Numbered from the stretch's first letter, positions 31,870 through 42,640 are shown. The stretch is 64,000 bases of DNA from Aradus depressus (GCA_963662175.1 OY759226.1:26380065-26444064), one strand, 5' to 3'. Notes: generated by a model not told the origin, from the letters alone. Made by a program: numbers and translations.

Positions 31870-32067
31870 TTTATCTGGGAAGTGAAATAAACTTAAGCAC
31901 GCCGTCCTTCGGTTGGAACGTTGAACGATGTCAGATACTCGGTAAAGACTCCTAGGTGAATAAAAGTTTAGGGTATGCAAAATTTAGGACTCCCATAATA
32001 GAGCGCTCTGGTAGTAGGCGATTATGTCTTTGTAGTTCAAGCCCGGGCATGAGTCATAATAACTTAC
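31870..32067 (+). repeat. SINE-A fragment
   Basis: Body without head: AAACTTAAGCACGCCGTCCT, then CTCTGGTAGTAGGCGATTAT and GCCCGGGCATGAGTCATAAT. Confidence 0.75.
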
Positions 32068-32167
32068 TAAGGAGCAATAAGGTAAAATGTAACGCTTATT
32101 TCTTATCAGTAAAAGACACCCACACATCTGTTTTAGTTTCCATGAGTTACTAAAGTTTCTCTTATAG

Positions 32168-32362
32168 GACACAGGTAGTTCAAAGGAAACATGCTAGCCT
32201 ATTGAGCTCAACGCTAATCGCGGGTTCGAAATCAAAGTTTTTAGGTTTTTTATCTGGAAGGTATGAACCTTGTGCATGTCGTTCGAATGGGACGTTAAGA
32301 GATGATCCCGAGCCTGTCTGATGTCAGGTACTCGTTAAAGACTCCCACAGTAGAGCTAACAA
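32168..32362 (+). repeat. SINE-A copy, 3'-truncated
   Basis: Degenerate box A (GTAGTTCAAAGG) and good box B (GGGTTCGAAATC) are followed by GACGTTAAGAGATGATCCCG and GATGTCAGGTACTCGTTAAA. Confidence 0.65.
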
Positions 32363-32704
32363 GAAGAAATCAGAGCATTGGATGCTTAGGTTCCTTGGAG
32401 TACACTTCAGTTCTCTCAAAATGCATGTAATATCTTATGTAGACTTTTAAAAACTTTGAATAAAGATATCTCAAAATTTTAAAAAGATAAATACATTTTT
32501 TCTCTTGAGCAGGAGTGGACGAGTAATATGGCACCCGGCCAAATTTGGCATTTGGCGCCTCCCTGACTCCCCAGGCAGGACCCCTCCTGACTACGAACCG
32601 AGGGGGAGTTAGCGTGGCGCTGAGGAAGGAGAGGGTAACCTTTCGTGTGGTATTCAGATGTAAAAATGTAATGGAAAATATTATTTTGCAAAATTGAAAT
32701 AAAA
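32363..32704. other. Intronic, no exon seen
   Basis: A frame of about 124 codons on the minus strand (32370-32744) has no family resemblance and no splice support; treated as chance. Confidence 0.35.
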
Positions 32705-33245
32705 AAGTCATCAGTGAATCACCGGCTCTGTACTTCCCCAGCACGAATTAATCGATTAAGTTTTCACTCTCCCTCCCAATCCAATCGATCGTTTGGGCTA
32801 AATCCTCATACTAAATTTCATGTCGATACATTCATTACATCTAGTTATTAAAGTTTTTGTGTTAGGCGTCCCAATAATCCCCCTTCCATTAGGTCGATTT
32901 GGCTGAAAATCAATAGGTGTCGTCATCGGAGGGTTCTGGATAAGCATATTATATTTCGTGTCGATATATTCATTCTATCGGGAGTTATCGTGTTCCTAGA
33001 CACACAGACAGACACTTTCATTTTTGAAATCAGGAGATCGGAAAACATGGAATTCCATTGAAAAATCAGCATAGAATTCTTGACCGATTACATAACTTCC
33101 CCTATACTTTGTATAGTTTTGTGTGTGTGAGTGTCCGTAGACACAATAGCTGTGTGTGAGTGTCTGAATCACCGACTTTTTTTTCTTCAATTTTCTCACA
33201 GATTACATAACTTCCCCTATACTTCTTATAGTTTGGGAAGTAACA
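32705..33245 (+). repeat. Family B repeat, best forward copy
   Basis: Block order: GTGAATCACCGG, GTACTTCCCCAGCACGAATTAATCGATTAA, AATTTCATGTCGATACATTC, GGTCGATTTGGCTGAAAATC, CATTCTATCGGGAGTTATCG, GGAAAACATGGAATTCCATT, ACATAACTTCCCCTATACTT and a second end at 33204-33240 (ACTTCCCC...GGGAAGTAA). It defines the family as about 450-550 bp with hairpin-forming ends and no coding capacity. Confidence 0.7.
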
Positions 33246-33279
33246 CTTGAATTAGGAAATCCCTTCGGTTTTCCAGTTA

Positions 33280-33625
33280 GCATCCTCTGCCGAATATATG
33301 GCCTAATACGCGATGGAGAGGACTGGAGAAACTAGGAAGTCTATTCCCTCACTCAGGAGTCAGACGTTGTAAAGGTCATCAGGCTAGGAAGACATGTGGG
33401 CTGGACATGTGGCCAGGATGGGCGAACATGAGATCCCGAAGAAGACGATGTCAGACCGGTTTACGGAACAAGATGCGTCGGGAGGCCGAAGCTGAGGTGA
33501 CAGGATGGTGTGGCGAATGATGCGAGGAGCCTGCTGGAGAGCAGCTGCACAATACAGAGATAACTGGCGGACACTCTTGCCTCCTGCAAGACCTTCTGTC
33601 TTGACTCACTAAGTAAGTTGCCGCG
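33280..33625 (+). pseudogene. LINE ORF2 C-terminal relic (RTE-like)
   Basis: Frameshifted translation gives RLGRHVGWTCGQDG (relative of R-L-x-W-A-G-H-V-A-R-M), EHEIPKK, VGRPKLRDRM and WRAAAQYRDNW. This order is the familiar tail of endonuclease-reverse transcriptase proteins of the RTE/BovB type and relatives. Several frameshifts and stops; no reverse transcriptase domain remains. Confidence 0.6.
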
Positions 33626-33639
33626 CCACTCTCAATGAA

Positions 33640-34220
33640 GGAACATAACTCCCCCTACACTTCGTTTAGCTGGGGAAGTAAACATTGGAATTCAATAAAA
33701 GTCAATTGCTTTTCAAACTTGGACTATAATTTATTTATATTGATCGGTATAATAAAATAGTAATATATAAAAACGGTTTATAGGATATAGCTTTTGAAGG
33801 GTATATAAAGAAGTTTGTCATTTATAGGACAAGAAGGGACTATAAACCACAACTCAAGATATAAGTTGAAAACAAAAGTTGCCAGAGAAAACTGTCCCTC
33901 AGGACGAACCAAATATAGTGTCCATTTCCGTTCTTATATCCTATCAAACCAGTCTTTACTCCCTTTTTTACTTCACCAGAGCTACGAAGTATAGGGGAAG
34001 TTGTATAATCTGTCAAAAATTCGATACCGAGTTTTCAACAGAATTACATGTTTTCCGATATCTAGATTCCAAATATGAAAAAAAAAAATGTCTGTCTATC
34101 TGTGAGTCTGTGAATACGATAACTCCCAATAGAATGAATGTATCGATACGAAATTTTATATGTGAATTCAGCACCCTCTAACGAGGACACCTATTATTTT
34201 TCAACTTACTTCAGGTTCTT
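33640..34220. repeat. Family B pieces in both orientations
   Basis: 33646-33680 is a forward end hairpin (CTCCCCCTACACTTCG...GGGGAAGTAA). 33965-34215 is a reverse copy beginning GCTACGAAGTATAGGGGAAG with GATAACTCCCAATAGAATGA. Between them is AT-rich intron sequence. Confidence 0.55.
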
Positions 34221-34224
34221 CAAA

Positions 34225-34405
34225 CGAGATTATATCGTCTACTCTGGGGGACGTAGCTCGCCAATTGTGAGAGTCCTAAATTTAGCCAACCCAGGTTTAG
34301 TTAAAGAAGAGGTCTTTAACGAGTACCTCCGACCTGATAGCGTACAGGCTCAGGACCATCGTTTAATGTTCCATCTGAAGGAAGGCGTGCTCAAGGTCAT
34401 ATATA
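34225..34405 (-). repeat. SINE-A fragment
   Basis: Inverted body pieces: GTCTTTAACGAGTACCT, GCGTACAGGCTCAGGACCAT and GAAGGCGTGCTCAAG. Confidence 0.6.
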
Positions 34406-34494
34406 CAACTAATATGAGTATCAGTCGTTACTTCTTTCTTCATGTTTTTCGCTAATTGACTTATTTTTTTTTAAAACGTATTTTTGTACTTATG

Positions 34495-34696
34495 TCCAAG
34501 CATTAATTACGAAGTCATATCGCCTACTACGAGAGCGCTCTTTCGTCACTCTGGCGGATATAAGCCCGATCTTTAACGAGTACCCGAGTCGGGACCGTAG
34601 CTTAAAGTGACATCCGGGATGGTGTGCTCAAGTTTTGAACACGCGATCTTGAGCTCAGTAAGCAACCACGCTACCTCTCAGCTAGTTGCGCCCTCA
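34495..34696 (-). repeat. SINE-A copy with deletions
   Basis: Inverted; from AAGCATTAATTACGAAGTCA to the head end AGCTAGTTGCGCCCTC. Tail side is missing. Confidence 0.7.
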
Positions 34697-34778
34697 GTTG
34701 TTTCAATGCTGTTTAATAGATATTCAAGATAGTTTGAATTTGGTTAGTTCTGACCAATAGAATTCATAGAATGTTCTA

Positions 34779-35085
34779 GAGGGCGCCGGTAGCTCAGTGG
34801 TGTGTGTGCTTGTCTTCTGTTCGAAACCCGACCGAGGATCTTAGTTTATTTTATCTGGGAGATAAAATAAACTTCGTCCTTCGGATGGGACGTTAAGCGA
34901 TGGTCCCGAGCCTGTACGATGTCAGGTACTCCTTAAAGGTGAATAAAAATTTAGGGTAGGCAAAATTTAGGACTACCATCGTGGAGTCGGGCTCATGTCC
35001 ACCAGAATGACGAATGAGCGCTCTGGTAGTAGGCGATATGACCTCGTAATCAAAGCCCGGGCATGTAGTAAAACCTAACCTAACC
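34779..35085 (+). repeat. SINE-A copy with perfect 12-bp TSD
   Basis: Flanked by TAGAATGTTCTA on both sides (34767-34778 and 35086-35097). Starts GAGGGCGCCGGTAGCTCAGT (box A) and ends AAAACCTAACCTAACC, so the telomere-like tail is inside the retroposed unit. Part of the tRNA-like head between box A and box B is deleted. Confidence 0.93.
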
Positions 35086-35097
35086 TAGAATGTTCTA

Positions 35098-35552
35098 TTT
35101 TTTTTTTTTTTTTTTGTAAATCCTACATATATACCGGAGTTGGAGAGTCAGACAGCTGTTTCATGGATTGTGTTGTGTAAACAATGGCCAATTAGTAAGT
35201 TAAGATTTACATCTTTGCATATTTGCTTTCAGTGTTTATTTCACTCCGTCTTCTTATATTTCTTTGGTGGTCAATAACAGTACAAGTCAAAATTTCAGGA
35301 GAACAGAAATTGTCTTTTGCCACTGGACAAATTTTTTTTAACTGCCAAAAAATTAGGTCTACACTACATGAGAGACATTACCGACTTGTCCTCTTCTCAC
35401 CACATCTACAGATTGACTTCACATTGTGAAATATGTAATAATACTGTTTAGGCCAAAAATGGACTTGTATCTTTTTCCCGCCCATCAAAGAATTAATTGT
35501 GAATTAACTAATTAAAATGTAAGTAATGTAGTTTTTTTTGGATCACTAGTGA

Positions 35553-35583
<31 letters not shown>

Positions 35584-36160
35584 GCTGATGCCAACAAATG
35601 ACTTTCTTATGAGATATATACAGATTGATCTGTAAAAACGTGTTTGGTATAAGACAGACTTGGTTATGACCACTACAAATATATTTTTCAGTATTAAGTA
35701 CATTTAAATCGTTTATATTTCATATTCATCATGTCAAATGTCATATTCACAGAATTTCAACTTTTCCAAACCCCATATTTCGAAAAATATTTAAAAAAAA
35801 AAGCCTACGTATATCTGTGAACAGAATAATTCCCGATAGAATATTCATAACAACCTCTAAATATAACTAAAAAATGTTTAATTGTTGCAATGAGGCTGTC
35901 CATCGAGTTTTATTAATATTTTAGAATAAAAATGCAAATAAACAAACACTAAAACATTATTTAAATTAATTTTCTGTAAAATGTCTACCAAAGAGAATTC
36001 AGACGGCTTGAAAATACATCTTAAATGATGATTAATTAAAATTACCTTGATGAGCAACAAAAATAAAATAATTTTATAAAATTCCTTCCTTCTGTTATTT
36101 CTTGTTTTCTCTACGTTATTTACTTTGTTGTATTAACTCAGTTACATTTATTACTTTGCC
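35098..36160. other. AT-rich intron, no exon seen
   Basis: Long T-runs (35099-35116, 35552-35578) and short frames only. Confidence 0.45.
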
Positions 36161-36164
36161 AGCT

Positions 36165-36385
36165 GTTCGAAGTATAGGGGAAGTTATGTAATCGGTTAGA
36201 AATTTCATCTTCAGTTTTTACTGTAATTTCAAGTTTTCCGAAAAAAAAAAAAAAAAAAAAAACTATTGATTATTAAGCCCAAACGGTAGATTGGTTTTGA
36301 AGGGAAAAAGGAAATTTAATTGATAATTGATTAATTCGTGCTGGTGAAGCACATTGACGGTGATCTACTTTACCTGAACCTGAGT
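36165..36385 (-). repeat. Family B repeat, shortened
   Basis: Begins GAAGTATAGGGGAAGTTATG and ends near CTGGTGAAGCACATTGACGG; the central part is deleted and replaced by an A-run. Confidence 0.6.
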
Positions 36386-36787
36386 TCGTGCGATGATCCA
36401 ATTCAGAACAAAGAGTCTCTCCCCCTCTCACACCCACAACACTCTCTCCCTTAAAATTTTGAGATGCCACAAGGTCTATGTTTAAACTGAGCTTATAAGG
36501 ATGTTACTTAAATTGTTTTTAAATTTAATCAATATCCGATTAACCCTCAAGAGGTAGCAGTCTTTTTATTTTTTGAGGCCCCCCTTTTTGTGATTGATTT
36601 TTTCTCTCATTATTCTTCAATTCAACTGAACCTTTCAGTTTAGTTACACAGAAAACACATTAGTTTTCTATATTCTTAGGGATTCTTCTATCTTAATATG
36701 TACCTACTTTATTAATTTATCAAGTTACTGTCATGTCCATTCTCATTAATATTGCTCATTATATCCAAGTTATATATATTTACTTTT

Positions 36788-37094
36788 TCTTAAATAAGTA
36801 ATTAGATTTATCAGTCCAACATATTTTTTTTATTTTTACCACAACTAGTTTCGGCAATTTGCCATCTTCAGGTGGTGAATCTTTCTAGAGAAGAGGTCAA
36901 GGGACACGTTCGAGTATCATCAGGGACCAGTTGGAAGATGGCAAATTGCCGAAACTAGTTGTGGTAAAAATAAAAAAAATAAAAAAATAAAAAATAATAA
37001 AATAAAAAAAAAAAATAATAATAAAAAAAAAATATATAAAAAATAAATAAAATATGTTGGACTGATAAATCTAATGACTTATTTAACAAGATGT
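36788..37094. repeat. Foldback element F1 with hammerhead-like arms
   Basis: Left arm TAATTAGATTTATCAGTCCA... and right arm ending ATGTTGGACTGATAAATCTA are inverted, and the inner part of each arm carries ACTAGTTTCGGCAATTTGCC or its complement. An A/T-rich low-complexity tract (36970-37060) lies in the right arm. The flanking GACTTATTTAACAAGATG...ACATCTGCCTA is shared, inverted, with the element at 46.3 kb, so the unit may be larger. Confidence 0.75.
36838..36876 (-). ncRNA. Hammerhead-like core (candidate)
   Basis: On the minus strand: ACCAC-CTGAAGA-T-GGCA-AAT-TGCC-GAAA-C-TA-G-TT-GTGGT. ACCAC and GTGGT pair perfectly (stem I, 5 bp), GGCA/TGCC is stem II, C-TA-G a one-pair stem III, and GTT the NUH cleavage triplet. 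CUGANGA and GAAA are the invariant catalytic blocks of hammerhead ribozymes. One departure is an extra U between CUGAAGA and stem II. Confidence 0.45.
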
Positions 37095-37608
37095 CCGCTA
37101 CATCTGCCTACCTCCAAGAAATACTTTGTCTTCTTATTGATATATATCTAAGATAGAATGAATATATTTAACTATTAACAGCGATGTACAGTGCCAGCTG
37201 ACTGCCCCCCTCCCACACTCAGACTCCGTCTTCTGGCAGCAGGCAGCCTATTTATCATTTGTCTTATTTTGTGAAGATTTAAAGGCATTGAATAAAAAAA
37301 AAGTGTGAGGGAATTTTCATGGATCTTTTTAGTTCAGCTGTTTATACTAGTGTAATTAGAACGCTGCACTAAAACATGAGCTACGTTTTATACTCTTTCG
37401 CCTATTGAACTCTAATAAGTGCAAATGGCGAAATTATAGGTATCTATAGTTGATTCAAGTTAGTAAGAACTCCCCTTTGCGACATGTGAGGAGCAGTGAT
37501 AAGGAACAGTGAATAGGGAGGAAAGGAGTGGGGAGAGGTTACGTCATCTGCCAACTCAAAACGAACAACCTATAATTAATTATTGTAAATCAATGTAAAA
37601 ATACTTAC
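37095..37608. other. Intron 5' part, no further exon
   Basis: Ends at the donor GTAAGTAT (minus strand, first base at 37608). No other feature is recognised. Confidence 0.45.
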
Positions 37609-38578
37609 TTGTACTGACAAGTCATTCCGTAGCCAAAGTCCCTCCAGAAACCAGTGTCCCTTGATATGAGAAGTTGGTCAGTTTCCGAAGGCACTTTTCT
37701 TCCTTGGAGAGTGTACACCACACGCGGATTGTACAGCGAAAACACTACTGGATAGTAGACAGACTTACCCGGGTTAGCGTTCCAACGACACCGTTCAAGA
37801 AAACGCGCACTGAACACAATGTCCACATCGCAGAAGAACAAAAGAACATCATCACCCATAAGACCTGGCGTCTCCCATGTCCTCTCAGCGCCAACTCGAA
37901 GCCCTTTGGAACGCGAAAAGGTCTCGTTAAGCGCTAAAAGGCGTAGATATGCTGAACTACGTCCCGCAAGACGGGACATGATAAGCCGTGCTTCCGAAAG
38001 TCCTTCTTCGCCAAAATAGACCACGGTTAGTAATACCCTTCTGTCATTCTTAAGTCCGATTTTGACAAATTTTTCCATAAATCCTTGAAACGTCTGAACT
38101 CGTCCGGAAAGAGGCAAAATGATATGTACAATCTCTTTTTTAGTTCCCAATGGTACGCTTGAGATTTGAACGAGTGGAGCGAACGGTTTGAGAGCAATTA
38201 CTTTGATCAGACCACTTTTCACTTTGTTCTTGAAGTACAATTCGTATTCCGTTCCCGTAGTGGGCTCCGTACGATAGATGCCTTCGATGAAATCGTCCAG
38301 GCCGTAGCGCGGCTTGCTAAAGTTGCGATTGAGTCCATCGACTGCCGTTTGAAGCGCTTCGTACAGGTCCTTTCGACGGTAGCCGATTGGCTTTTCGACA
38401 ACGCGCTTCCCCAGACTAAGGTCGGTCGGATAGACACGGTTCAACGTGAAGTGATTGAACGACACCACCTCGTATTCGTTGTTCAATGTAACACCTCTGT
38501 CCAATTCGGCTCGTTCGATTTGTCGCTTCACATGAGCTGAACATTCGCTAGCGTTCCACTCGGCGCTCGACGCCGCTC
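37609..38578 (-). CDS. CSGALNACT: Chondroitin sulfate N-acetylgalactosaminyltransferase, main catalytic exon
   Basis: A 970-nt exon bounded by acceptor TATGTTTCAG|GAGCGG and donor CAGTACAA|GTAAGTAT, open throughout (about 322 codons). The family transfers GalNAc from UDP-GalNAc to glucuronic acid to start or extend chondroitin chains in the Golgi lumen. Seen here: a possible N-glycosylation site (EWNASECS), IILPLSGRVQTF (start of the catalytic fold), the metal-binding DxD motif in LLFFCDVDIVFSARFLE (about residue 250 of the exon product), VYYPVVFSLYNP and GFWRDFGYGMTCQY. The split codon continues in phase into 28073. The exon starts with two bases of a codon, so at least one upstream exon with the membrane anchor is expected beyond 38580; I could not locate it. 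Chondroitin synthase relatives share the fold, but length and motif order fit CSGALNACT best. Confidence 0.92.
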
Positions 38579-38726
38579 CTGAAACATAAATAACGCTAGT
38601 TGAGTGACGTCAACAGTTTCCCTCTTAATAGGGGAGGGACTGAGCACAAGGTTCATTATCTTAACGTCTATGTTATCAGCTAATAAATCAGAGCGTTAAA
38701 AATAGATAAAACATAAAAAAAGTATA

Positions 38727-38870
38727 GAGGGCGCTGGTAGCTCAGAGGTAGCGTGCTAGGCTACTGAACCCAAAAATGAGGTCTTTAGGGTTTTTTATCT
38801 TGAAATCTTGAGCACGCCGTCTTTCGGATGGGAAGTTAAGCGATGATACTGTGTCTATACGATATCAGAG
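38727..38870 (+). repeat. SINE-A copy, 3'-truncated
   Basis: Good box A (GTAGCTCAGAGGTAGCGTG), damaged box B, then CTTGAGCACGCCGTCTTTCG and GGAAGTTAAGCGATGATACT. Confidence 0.75.
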
Positions 38871-38879
38871 AGAAGAAGA

Positions 38880-39200
38880 GGGGATTAGGGGGAAGGCTTA
38901 ACATAAGAACTTTATTAAGTGCCTTTGTAATAAATGTATCGATACATCAAATCGCCATGAAGATGACACTCATTAATTTTTAGCGGAATCGGCAGAAGGT
39001 AAGAAAGGGGGGGCAGAGGGGGGCTCAACTCAGAAACCCCAATAACTGCCAATGTAATGAATTTATCGAACCATTTAGTATGATTTATGAGCCCCAATGT
39101 AAGTCAACTTAATATTAGCGCAAACGGAGGGGAGCGAAGTTAATTGCTTAATTCGTTCTGGGGAGGTACATTGCCGATGATTCACTTATTTCTACGGTAT
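38880..39200 (-). repeat. Family B repeat
   Basis: Reverse copy with AATAAATGTATCGATACATC, TTTTTAGCGGAATCGGCAGA, AATAACTGCCAATGTAATGA and the end GGGGAGGTACATTGCCGATG. Confidence 0.6.
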
Positions 39201-39814
39201 TTTAATAAAATCTCACTAAGAAACCGAAGAAGGAATTGAAACTGTAAGTTAGAATTCAAAGGTGTGGTAAATTATGGAGTTTGGGAAGATCTTCCTACTT
39301 CGGAATGTTTCCCTATATCTTCTGTGAGACAAATACTCTCCAGAGAGTAATTCTTCCTTGAAGAGAACTTTGTGTAGTCCACGAACTTGTAACAAGAAGG
39401 CAGGTACTATTGTTTTATTAATGACGTTGTAAAATAGACACAATTCAACTGTTGGAATGGTTGCTTGCAACCTGAACTTAGATCTGAAAGCCATTAGATG
39501 CCAAAGCACCCTCTAAAGCCATTCTCCTCTCTTTGGCAGATTGGATGACAACAATAGTTGTCGTCCACAATCCCATAAGGACAACTATCAATTTTCAGTC
39601 AAATCGGCAAGAAAAAGGATCAGAGAAGGGGACCAACAACTCAAAAACGCTAATAATTGTTGGTATAACGAATGTCTCAACATAGAATATGAGTCCCGGA
39701 ATAAAGACACCTATTGATTTTCAACCGAATTGGTTTTCAGAGTTCTAAGAAAACTTAGAACTTAGTTCATTCATGAAATTGACGACTTTCTTTTTTTTTT
39801 TTACGTGAAAACAT
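39201..39814. other. No gene; family B remnant
   Basis: 39540-39740 carries TTTTCAGTCAAATCGGCAAG and TATTGATTTTCAACCGAATT (family B, reverse). The remainder is unassigned. Confidence 0.4.
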
Positions 39815-41318
39815 CTATTCGCTCGTTAAGCACAGTGATAGCCGGTCAAACTTTCTTGTGTTACAAAATACCGTCAGATTTCAATCGATAATAATTACAA
39901 GACTAATAATGTTATAACAACGGTTGAGGTCACAATGGATAGAACATGTCTGTACGTGTTTGTTGTGCAGTGTTTGTTTTGCCTGTGACGTTATCGGGCT
40001 AGTGAGGGCGCCGGCGGATGATTGTAGCGAATTAGCGTTGTGTAAAATTAGAAATTAGTGTAGCGTGACCAACGCGTTTAGATAGGACGTTGATTCGGGT
40101 GTCACTGTAAAGAGCTTGATGAGCATTACTAGGACTCAAAGTGAAACAATAAAAATATTCGCCGAAATATGCGCGGAATTATAGAAAACGGAAATCAGAG
40201 GAAAGCTCGCATCAAAAGTAATTTAAAAAACCTAAAAAGTCTAGTGCCGAGCAAATGCAAGAGCTACGGCAGCATCGAAAAGAAAATGAAAAATGATTTT
40301 ATCCCGAAGTTTTCACGGAAAATCGACGGCGTGGACCTTGACTACGCCTTAATGTTTTTTTTTTTCTTCCAGTTTTAGAATTTGAAGGTCGGAAAACATG
40401 AAATTCCGTTGAAAACTCCGCATCAAATTGTTGACTGATTATGTAACTTCCCCTATACTTCGTCAAATCAAATTTTATTTTCCAAACGAATATATGAAAA
40501 TAAATAAAAAGATAATTTTCTGGGATTTTTCCTATTCCCTATTCCCACCAAGGGATACACTGAGACACCAGAATGTTTATCCTATATACAGTTGTATAAA
40601 ATAGGGATAAATTGGCTCTAGGGAGGGGGGCACCCTTTTAAGGTTAGCCCTCGTAAATAAGACGATAGCCTAGGGTCTTGGCAAAGTAAGTCCTCCCTAG
40701 ATTTAGTCTATCGTCTGGAGCTCTGAAAAAGTCCCTTTAAGTCCCTCAGGAGTTCATTACTCGGAAGGTCATTAGCAAGAGAATTAGCAGAGATGCTTCA
40801 TTGGGGCTTCGTTAGTGGCAAATCTTTCTTTTTTTTATCTTCAACTTTTTCTTTTCTTTCTTAATTTTTTTTTATATTTAATCTTCTGTTTCCAGACGAG
40901 ATGTCAAAGTTAATCCTTATTGATGATCTTCACAGTGGCTTATAAATTGACCAAAATATAGGAAAAAATAAAAAAATAGTCGGTGAATCATTTCCTCAGC
41001 ACGAATTAATCAAATAAATTGTTGCTCTTCCTCAGAAACAAAACTGATTTGTTTAAAAATCAATAGTTGTCTTACTCAGGTACTTTCAACCCTCATATTA
41101 AATTTCATGTCGATACATTCATTACTTGGACAGTTATAAGGGTTCCCAATACATACCCCATCTCTATGCCCCTCCTTGGAGATAACAACATTTTTTTAAT
41201 GAAAGAAAACTTGTTGTTCACAAGAGAAAAGAAAACAGAAATAAATAAAAAGTCGAGCTAACTTAATTTATCCCATTCTTCAAATTTTTCGCTTTTTAAC
41301 GGTTTATAGACTTAATAT
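39815..41318 (+). repeat. Family C unit, copy 4 (duplicate of 5.2-6.7 kb)
   Basis: Near-identical to 5188-6720 across the core and the following 900 bp, with single-base changes and small indels (for example TATACTTCGTCAAATC versus TATAGGTACTTCGTAAAATC). The upstream flanks of the two copies are unrelated, so the duplication starts at the element edge. At 41319-41365 another piece of the C end follows (GGCGTGGACCTTGACTACGC). Confidence 0.78.
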
Positions 41319-41439
41319 ACGTTTTCACGGAAAATCTACGGCGTGGACCTTGACTACGCCTTAATGTTTTTTTTTTTTCATTTTTGGAATAAAGTTGTCC
41401 GAAAACATGAAATTCCGGTGAAAATATCGAATTTCCGAC

Positions 41440-41780
41440 GAAGGGGGGGGGAAGGGAGGGGGGGAAGGGAGGGGGGAAGGGGGGGAAGGGAGGGGGGAAA
41501 GGGGGGGGGGGAAAGGGGGGGGGAGGGAGGGGGGGAAGGGGGGGAAGGGATGGGGGGGGGAGGGGGGGAAGGAAGGGGGGGAAGGGAGGGGGGAAAGGGG
41601 GAGGGGGGGAAGGGAGGGGGGGAAGGGGGGGGGAGGGAGGGGGGAAAGGGGGGGAAGGGAGGGGGGGAGGGAGGGGGGGAAGGGGGGGGAAGGGGGGGGA
41701 AGTGGGGGAAGGGAGGGGGGAAGGGGGGGAAGGGAGGGGGGGAAGGGGGGGGAAGGAGGGGGGGAAGGGGGGGGAAGGAG
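41440..41780 (+). repeat. 340-bp G/A-only polypurine tract
   Basis: Almost purely G and A (single T at about 41550 and 41702), built of irregular GGGAAGGGGGGG units. It follows a family B end (AAATTCCGGTGAAAATATCG) and probably grew from the G-rich block of that family. The proline/glycine-rich frames across it are composition artefacts. Confidence 0.9.
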
Positions 41781-42339
41781 CAACGATTTCATCTTTCATA
41801 GTTTCACTAATATACAGGAGTACAGCCAGGAGGAGGGGTGGGAGTGGGGGAAACTCTCCTGTTATTAGTGGCCTGTTTGTCCCACGTAAGTCCATGCACA
41901 ATATTATTTAGATGAGTGAAATAAAACAAAATGACCCAACTTATTGGAACCTCAACATTTCTAATTCATATTTTATGTAGTACAACTTTTCTTGTTCTTT
42001 GTACTTATTTTTTTTCTTACATTTATTTGACTTAATTTTTTAAAAGCACACTTAACTAAATGAAATTTCTGCCATCTCTTACAGACTCCATTTCTGTAAA
42101 AGTTTATAATATAAATATACATTTTGCCATGATGTTTCTTGCAAATGGTAAAAGGGTTTAATTTAATTCGCTTACATTTATCATAAGTCATAAGGAAAAT
42201 GTATTAATGTAATTTACATGATAGGGGTTATTTTTTTCTGTTTAGGTCGATTTTTTTGAGACAGGTTAGGTAATCTTGGTCAGGATGAAATTTTTTTACG
42301 ACCCCTTTAAATCAAAAAATGAAAAAAAAAAAAAAGTCT
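41781..42339. other. No gene seen
   Basis: AT-rich, with short lysine-rich frames only. Confidence 0.4.
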
Positions 42340-42640
42340 TACCGGCAATGTACTTCCCCAGAACGAATTAATCAATTTTCAGTTCCCAGTCGACCGTTTG
42401 GCTGCGCTAATATTCAATATGGGCTCCTAAATCCTCATGATAAATTTTGTGTCGATGAATTCATTACATCGGCAGTTAGGATTTCTAAATATTGAGCACT
42501 TCCCCTTCCCTTCAGTCGATATCGCTGAAATTTGACAGGTTATGTCTTCATTGGGTTTTGAATTAAAAATAAAATTTCATGTCGAAATATTCTTCTGGTA
42601 GTAGGCAAGTTAAAAGCCCAGATATGAGTCACAATAACTA
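42340..42640 (+). repeat. Family B repeat joined to a SINE-A 3' scrap
   Basis: Starts TACCGGCAATGTACTTCCCCAGAACGAATT and runs to TTTCATGTCGAAATATTC, then changes at about 42594 into CTGGTAGTAGGC...GATATGAGTCACAATAACTA, the last 45 bases of SINE-A. Confidence 0.65.

Noticed and set aside
32370..32744. 124-codon frame on the minus strand in the glycosyltransferase intron
   Set aside because: No resemblance to the missing N- or C-terminus of the enzyme or to any domain; no fitting splice sites.
41296..41901. Long proline- or glycine-rich open frames on both strands (up to 201 codons)
   Set aside because: They exist only because the G/A tract has no stop codons in several frames; no start context, splice site or non-repetitive domain supports a protein.
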